Below are positions 60,709-64,000 of a DNA stretch of 64,000 nucleotides, in pieces. The notes under the pieces were generated by a model. That model was not told the origin of the DNA. It did not search any database and saw only the letters and a program-made list of their open reading frames with translations. The translations under genes and the position numbers were made by a program. Every line of letters starts with the position of its first letter. Positions within the stretch are counted from its first letter, which is position 1. Source of the stretch: Acidaminococcaceae bacterium (GTDB taxonomy: Bacteria > Bacillota > Negativicutes > Acidaminococcales > Acidaminococcaceae). The stretch is from contig CALXRU010000001.1 in NCBI GenBank assembly GCA_944390935.1, forward strand, positions 80,319 to 144,318. Reading direction: 5' to 3'.

Positions 60709-62205
60709 TCAATCGGAGTACCTTTCCGGGAAGAATACACGCAGCACCTTTTCGTCGGTGCCTTTGCCCATGTATGTGCCAATCAAAAACAGTACCAGCG
60801 ATACACCGATGCCGATAACAATCTGGTGCAAGTCAAGCACTTTAATTTTCAGCGCCATGCACGCGCAGTAGCAAACTACGCCGCCCAGCATCGCCATAAT
60901 CGCGCCGGTGCGGTTGGCCCTAGGCCAGAACAGACCGAACAGCATTACCCAGAAGAACGCCGTTTCCAATCCGCCGAAGGCGAACATATTAATTTGCCAT
61001 ATTACGCTTGGCGGTGCGATAGCAACAACGTAAACAATTAAACCAAGCACAACCGTTGCCAGCATGCTGAGGTTTTTTATTTTGTCGTTGCTTACTTCTA
61101 CATTGCGTTTTTCCATTTCGCGCATGTATACATCCTTGATAATGGAGGACGAGGACGACAGCAGCAGCGAAGAAACGGTTGATACCGTCGCTGCAATAGG
61201 CCCGATAATGGTAATGCCAGCCCACAGCGGCCCCATGGTTTTAACAATCGTCAGCGGGGTAATGTTATCCACGCTGTTGCCGTAAGCGGTTAAATCTTCC
61301 ATCAAAATGCCCTTGGAAAGCACGCCAATCCACGTTGCCACAAGCGTCATTGCGCCGATGGTAATTGTGCCGATAAGCATTGCCTTGTGCAGCGCCTTGG
61401 TATCCTTAAAGCTGATGCCGCGCACAACGGACTGTGGCAGCGCCAGCGTACAAATACCAACCAGCAGCCACTGGCTGATGTACAGCGATACAGGCATTTT
61501 GCCCTGCGATAACGGTTCCAGCATATCGTGATGGTTGGTGCTGATATACTCCATAATCTTATCGTAGCCGCCGCCCGCGTTGAGCATGGACGTAAACAAA
61601 ATGCCAAGACCGACCAGCATCGCAATAGCACAAATAGCATCCGTCACGGCGACGCCCTTAAAACCACCGACGGTAGTGTAAAACACAACAATTAAACCGA
61701 ACAGCGTTAAACCCGTAAGATAAGAGAAACCGGTAACAGCTTCAAACAGCTTGGCTGCGCCGACAAACTGCGCCACCATTGTACCGCAGAAAAACAGCAC
61801 GATGAACAGCGCCGACATGTTAGCCAGAAAGTCCGACTGATAGCGGCTGCGGATAACGTCGATAACGGTGATGGCGTTAATTTTGCGCGAAATCATTGAG
61901 ATTTTTTTGCCGAACACGCCCAGCACCAAAAACACAACCACAACCTGCACAATCGCCATGTACAGCCAGCCGTAGCCAACCAGCCACGCCATGCCCGGCC
62001 CGCCGACAAATGTACTTACCGAACTGTACGTAGCTACAGTAGTCATGGCCAGCACAAAGCCGCCCAAGCTGTAGCCGCCGATAAAATAATCACGCGCAAA
62101 GTTAGTGCTGCGCTCCTTGCGCGAAGCATACTGGATGTAAAAGCTTACGCCCAGCATAAACATCAAAAAACAAAAAACAGGAAGTAAATTAACCCAGTTG
62201 CCCAT
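60709..62205 (-). CDS. panF: Sodium/pantothenate symporter PanF
   Basis: 498-aa sodium:solute symporter family protein with about 13 membrane segments. The N-terminal helix is followed by DYFIGGYSLGGFVLAMTTVATYSS, then FYTTVGGFKGVAVTDA, and GPIAATVSTVSSLLLSSSS, which contain the sodium-site residues. The neighbouring YhdT-like gene, one base upstream, makes pantothenate the likely substrate since yhdT-panF is a known pair. GGAGGAC lies before the ATG. Confidence 0.85.
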   Translation of the reverse strand: MGNWVNLLPVFCFLMFMLGVSFYIQYASRKERSTNFARDYFIGGYSLGGFVLAMTTVATYSSVSTFVGGPGMAWLVGYGWLYMAIVQVVVVFLVLGVFGKKISMISRKINAITVIDVIRSRYQSDFLANMSALFIVLFFCGTMVAQFVGAAKLFEAVTGFSYLTGLTLFGLIVVFYTTVGGFKGVAVTDAICAIAMLVGLGILFTSMLNAGGGYDKIMEYISTNHHDMLEPLSQGKMPVSLYISQWLLVGICTLALPQSVVRGISFKDTKALHKAMLIGTITIGAMTLVATWIGVLSKGILMEDLTAYGNSVDNITPLTIVKTMGPLWAGITIIGPIAATVSTVSSLLLSSSSSIIKDVYMREMEKRNVEVSNDKIKNLSMLATVVLGLIVYVVAIAPPSVIWQINMFAFGGLETAFFWVMLFGLFWPRANRTGAIMAMLGGVVCYCACMALKIKVLDLHQIVIGIGVSLVLFLIGTYMGKGTDEKVLRVFFPERYSD

Positions 62206-62206
62206 T

Positions 62207-62458
62207 TTATTTGTCCTCCCCGTCCTCTAAATCAAAGTCCATAAAGACAAACTTAATCAGCACCCAGCACACCAAAATGGAAAATAACCAGGTACCTATG
62301 CAGCCGCCCAGAACCCATATCGGCGTATGGAAAAATTCAAGCGCCGAATTTTCCAGCCCGAAGCCTGCTGCATACCAAAACAAAATCACGAGGGCGAGCG
62401 CTATCCATGTAGCCTTGGCTTCACGGTTAGCCTGAACAAATTTTTCACTGCGTTTCAT
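62207..62458 (-). CDS. yhdT: YhdT-like DUF997 membrane protein
   Basis: 83 aa with two membrane helices (WIALALVILFWYAAGFGL and VLGGCIGTWLFSILVCWVLI) and a charged C-terminus. This small family is found with panF and may be an accessory of the symporter. AAGGAG precedes the ATG. Confidence 0.85.
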   Translation of the reverse strand: MKRSEKFVQANREAKATWIALALVILFWYAAGFGLENSALEFFHTPIWVLGGCIGTWLFSILVCWVLIKFVFMDFDLEDGEDK

Positions 62459-62583
62459 AATACGCTCCTTCTGGCGTCACCACAAATGTTGCTGCGCCGT
62501 TTATTAGGCATTAGCCTCTCCATATTGTACCACATTTTTATCAGAAGCCAATACCTTTTAAACGAAAAGTTTTTATTTTATCA

Positions 62584-62600
62584 CACGCGCGTGCTATAAT
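62584..62600 (+). promoter_or_regulatory. Extended -10 promoter of the PepT-like gene with adjacent palindrome
   Basis: TGCTATAAT gives TATAAT (62595-62600) with a TGn extension. The perfect palindrome CACGCGCGTG (62584-62593) lies just upstream where an operator could sit. Confidence 0.45.
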
Positions 62601-62629
62601 ATAAGCAGTGTTTATTTTGGAGGTATATT

Positions 62630-63760
62630 ATGATTAACAAACAACGTCTTTTAGATGAATTTATCGAACTCGTCAGCGTGCCCTGCCCCAGCAAGGACGA
62701 AAAGGCAGAAGCTGATTTAATTATTAAAAAACTTGCAGAAATCGGCATTAAGGCCGAAGTTGACGAAGCCGGCGTAAAAAGCGGCAGCACCACCGGCAAC
62801 GTATGGGCATTTATCCCCGCCAACGTGGATTATAAAGTGCCCGGGCTGATGTTTGAAGCGCACATGGATTCCGTTGCGCCCACCACCGGCACCAAAGTTG
62901 TGCGCAAGGACGGCGTGCTATATTCCGACGGCACCACTACGCTCGGCGGCGACGATAAAGTCGGCATTGCCGCTAGTTTGGAAGCCGTAAAAGTTATTTT
63001 GGAAAACAACCTGCCTCACGGCGATATCCAGCTGTGCTTTACCATCGGCGAAGAAATCGGCAGCATCGGCGTAAGGCATATGGATCCTTCGTGGATTAAA
63101 GCCGACATCGGCTACTGCCTTGATGAAGGGCTTGCCCCCGGATACGTTAACAATGCTGCGCCGCGTTCCGTAAAAGTGTTTGTAAAAATTACCGGCAAAG
63201 CAGCCCACGCCGGTGTAGAACCGGAAAAAGGCATTAACGCCATTATGCTGGCTGCGCAGGCATTAACCGCCCTGCCTGCTTACGGACGCCTTGACGACGA
63301 AACAACCTTAAGCGTCGGCAAAATTGAAGGCGGCCTTGCCAGCAATATTGTTGCCCCCAACGCCGAATTTGTTATCGACATGCGCTGCCTGAACCCTGAC
63401 AAACTGCAAACCTTAATTGACAGCACCGTACAGCTGATTAAGGAAACCGTTGAAAAAGTCGGCGGCACTGCCGATATTACCGTTGAAGAAGGCTCTCCTG
63501 CCATGAGCATCAGCGAAAGCGACCCCGGCGTTGTATTTGTTAAGGAAGCAGCAGCCAAACTCGGCCTGCCGTTTAAAACTTTCAAAAGCGGCGGCTGCAC
63601 CGACGGCAATTACCTGTGCGGCATGGGCCTGCCCTGCGTGGCGCTCAGCACCGGTATGGATAAAATCCACACTACCGAAGAATGCTTGAAAGAAGAAGAC
63701 CTTTACAACCTCACCCGCCTGATTGTCGAAATCATCAACGCCGCGGCGAAGAAGAAATAA
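62630..63760 (+). CDS. M20 family peptidase, PepT-like
   Basis: 376-aa zinc metallopeptidase of the M20 (tripeptidase-like) family. Metal and catalytic residues are in FEAHMDSVAP, TTLGGDDKVG, and IGEEIGSIG, with a dimerisation domain (~residues 180-290) and final His in MDKIHTTEE. Cytoplasmic peptide breakdown is likely, fitting an amino-acid-using anaerobe. GGAGG precedes the ATG. Confidence 0.88.
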   Translation: MINKQRLLDEFIELVSVPCPSKDEKAEADLIIKKLAEIGIKAEVDEAGVKSGSTTGNVWAFIPANVDYKVPGLMFEAHMDSVAPTTGTKVVRKDGVLYSDGTTTLGGDDKVGIAASLEAVKVILENNLPHGDIQLCFTIGEEIGSIGVRHMDPSWIKADIGYCLDEGLAPGYVNNAAPRSVKVFVKITGKAAHAGVEPEKGINAIMLAAQALTALPAYGRLDDETTLSVGKIEGGLASNIVAPNAEFVIDMRCLNPDKLQTLIDSTVQLIKETVEKVGGTADITVEEGSPAMSISESDPGVVFVKEAAAKLGLPFKTFKSGGCTDGNYLCGMGLPCVALSTGMDKIHTTEECLKEEDLYNLTRLIVEIINAAAKKK

Positions 63761-63790
63761 AAAAATTAAAAATAAATAACACTTGATAAG

Positions 63791-63834
63791 AAAAACAGGC
63801 TTTCACCTGAATATTCAGGTAAAAGCCTGTTTTA
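63791..63834. terminator. Bidirectional terminator between the PepT-like gene and ileS
   Basis: AAAACAGGCTTTCACCTGAA pairs with TTCAGGTAAAAGCCTGTTTT (one mismatch) with A and T tails on both sides. It lies between two convergent genes. Confidence 0.9.
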
Positions 63835-63859
63835 TTATGCCTGCTTATTTCACACCAAA

Positions 63860-64000
63860 TTATTTAACTGCTTCGGCACAGCGTGCGCACAGGGTTGGGT
63901 GTTCTGCGTCCTGGCCAACGGTATCGCTGTAAATCCAGCAGCGTTCGCATTTATGGCCTTCGGCAGCTTTAACGGCAACTTTCAAATCTTCGCGGGTTGT
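63860..64000 (-). CDS. ileS: Isoleucyl-tRNA synthetase, C-terminal end
   Basis: Only the last 46 residues are inside the window; the frame is open to the edge. They contain the C-terminal zinc finger [14 protein letters not shown] and [12 protein letters not shown] (CxxC...CxxC), typical of bacterial IleRS. Confidence 0.85.
   Translation of the reverse strand, partial: TTREDLKVAVKAAEGHKCERCWIYSDTVGQDAEHPTLCARCAEAVK

Noticed and set aside
10440..63834. The string CAGGTAAA/TTTACCTG recurs in the nfnB terminator, at the mod promoter and (as CAGGTAAA) in the terminator at 63791
   Set aside because: In two of the three it is simply part of terminator stems. Three copies in 64 kb are too few to argue for a shared element.
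1..64000. CRISPR arrays, rRNA genes and insertion sequences
   Set aside because: No regularly spaced repeats, rRNA landmarks or transposase motifs were seen.

Overview
This window reads as chromosome from a Gram-negative-type Firmicute, most likely a gut anaerobe of the class Negativicutes (an Acidaminococcaceae or Phascolarctobacterium-like organism is my best guess; no rRNA is present to confirm it). Firmicute features are the RNase J/RNase Y pair, an asp23-amaP-DUF2273-nusB cluster, ArgR, and the xse-ispA-dxs-tlyA-nadK-argR-recN order. Signs of an outer membrane or lipid-linked sugar metabolism are an ArnT-like glycosyltransferase beside a galE-like epimerase. Signs of anaerobic life are NfnAB, PduL, and an MTA/SAH salvage operon without the oxygen-dependent Mtn steps. 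Genes are dense, many start codons overlap the preceding stop, and most have clear Shine-Dalgarno (SD) sequences.

Region by region. (1) 1-10.4 kb, plus strand: the 3' end of a galE-like gene, an ArnT-like glycosyltransferase, a terminator, then HAD phosphatase - mtnP - mtnA - ahcY - class II aldolase - mtaD, followed by nfnAB and a strong terminator. Together these can recycle 5'-methylthioadenosine and S-adenosylhomocysteine without oxygen. (2) 10.5-16.1 kb: an AT-rich defence island. A minus-strand gene pair resembles the two-component AbiT abortive infection system. It is divergent from a type III restriction-modification operon (mod, res) whose central target-recognition segment has a different base composition. 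(3) 16.2-21.1 kb, plus strand: a lone pduL, two tandem related secreted proteins, a 574-bp intergenic region with a nested palindrome, and lexA with its operator. (4) 21.2-24.9 kb, minus strand: hflX (with an N-terminal JAMM-like domain), a ynbB-type PLP protein, a PaaI thioesterase, and an overlooked 34-residue membrane peptide. (5) 24.9-40.5 kb, minus strand: recA-recX, rny, rnj, ftsK, rodZ-like, ygiQ, an orphan substrate-binding lipoprotein, rimO, cinA and a DEAD-box helicase. (6) 40.5-45.1 kb, minus strand: the riboflavin operon ribD-ribE-ribBA-ribH under an FMN riboswitch, followed by hslO. (7) 45.1-56.4 kb, minus strand: asp23, amaP, DUF2273, nusB, a TsaD-like protein, xseA, xseB, ispA, dxs, tlyA, nadK, argR, recN and a Nudix hydrolase. 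(8) 56.5-64 kb: thrC, ybaK, nadE, tRNA-Val(GAC), the yhdT-panF pantothenate symporter pair, a PepT-like peptidase, and the 3' end of ileS.

Regulation visible in the sequence includes the FMN riboswitch with its terminator, and a palindrome AAACANNTGTTT in the lexA and recA promoters, which is a good candidate LexA operator. The same 12-mer as in lexA also covers the -35 box of the RNase J promoter. An intrinsic-terminator-like hairpin sits inside the apparent 5' leader of rny. I saw no CRISPR array, insertion sequence, integrase, rRNA gene or replication origin.
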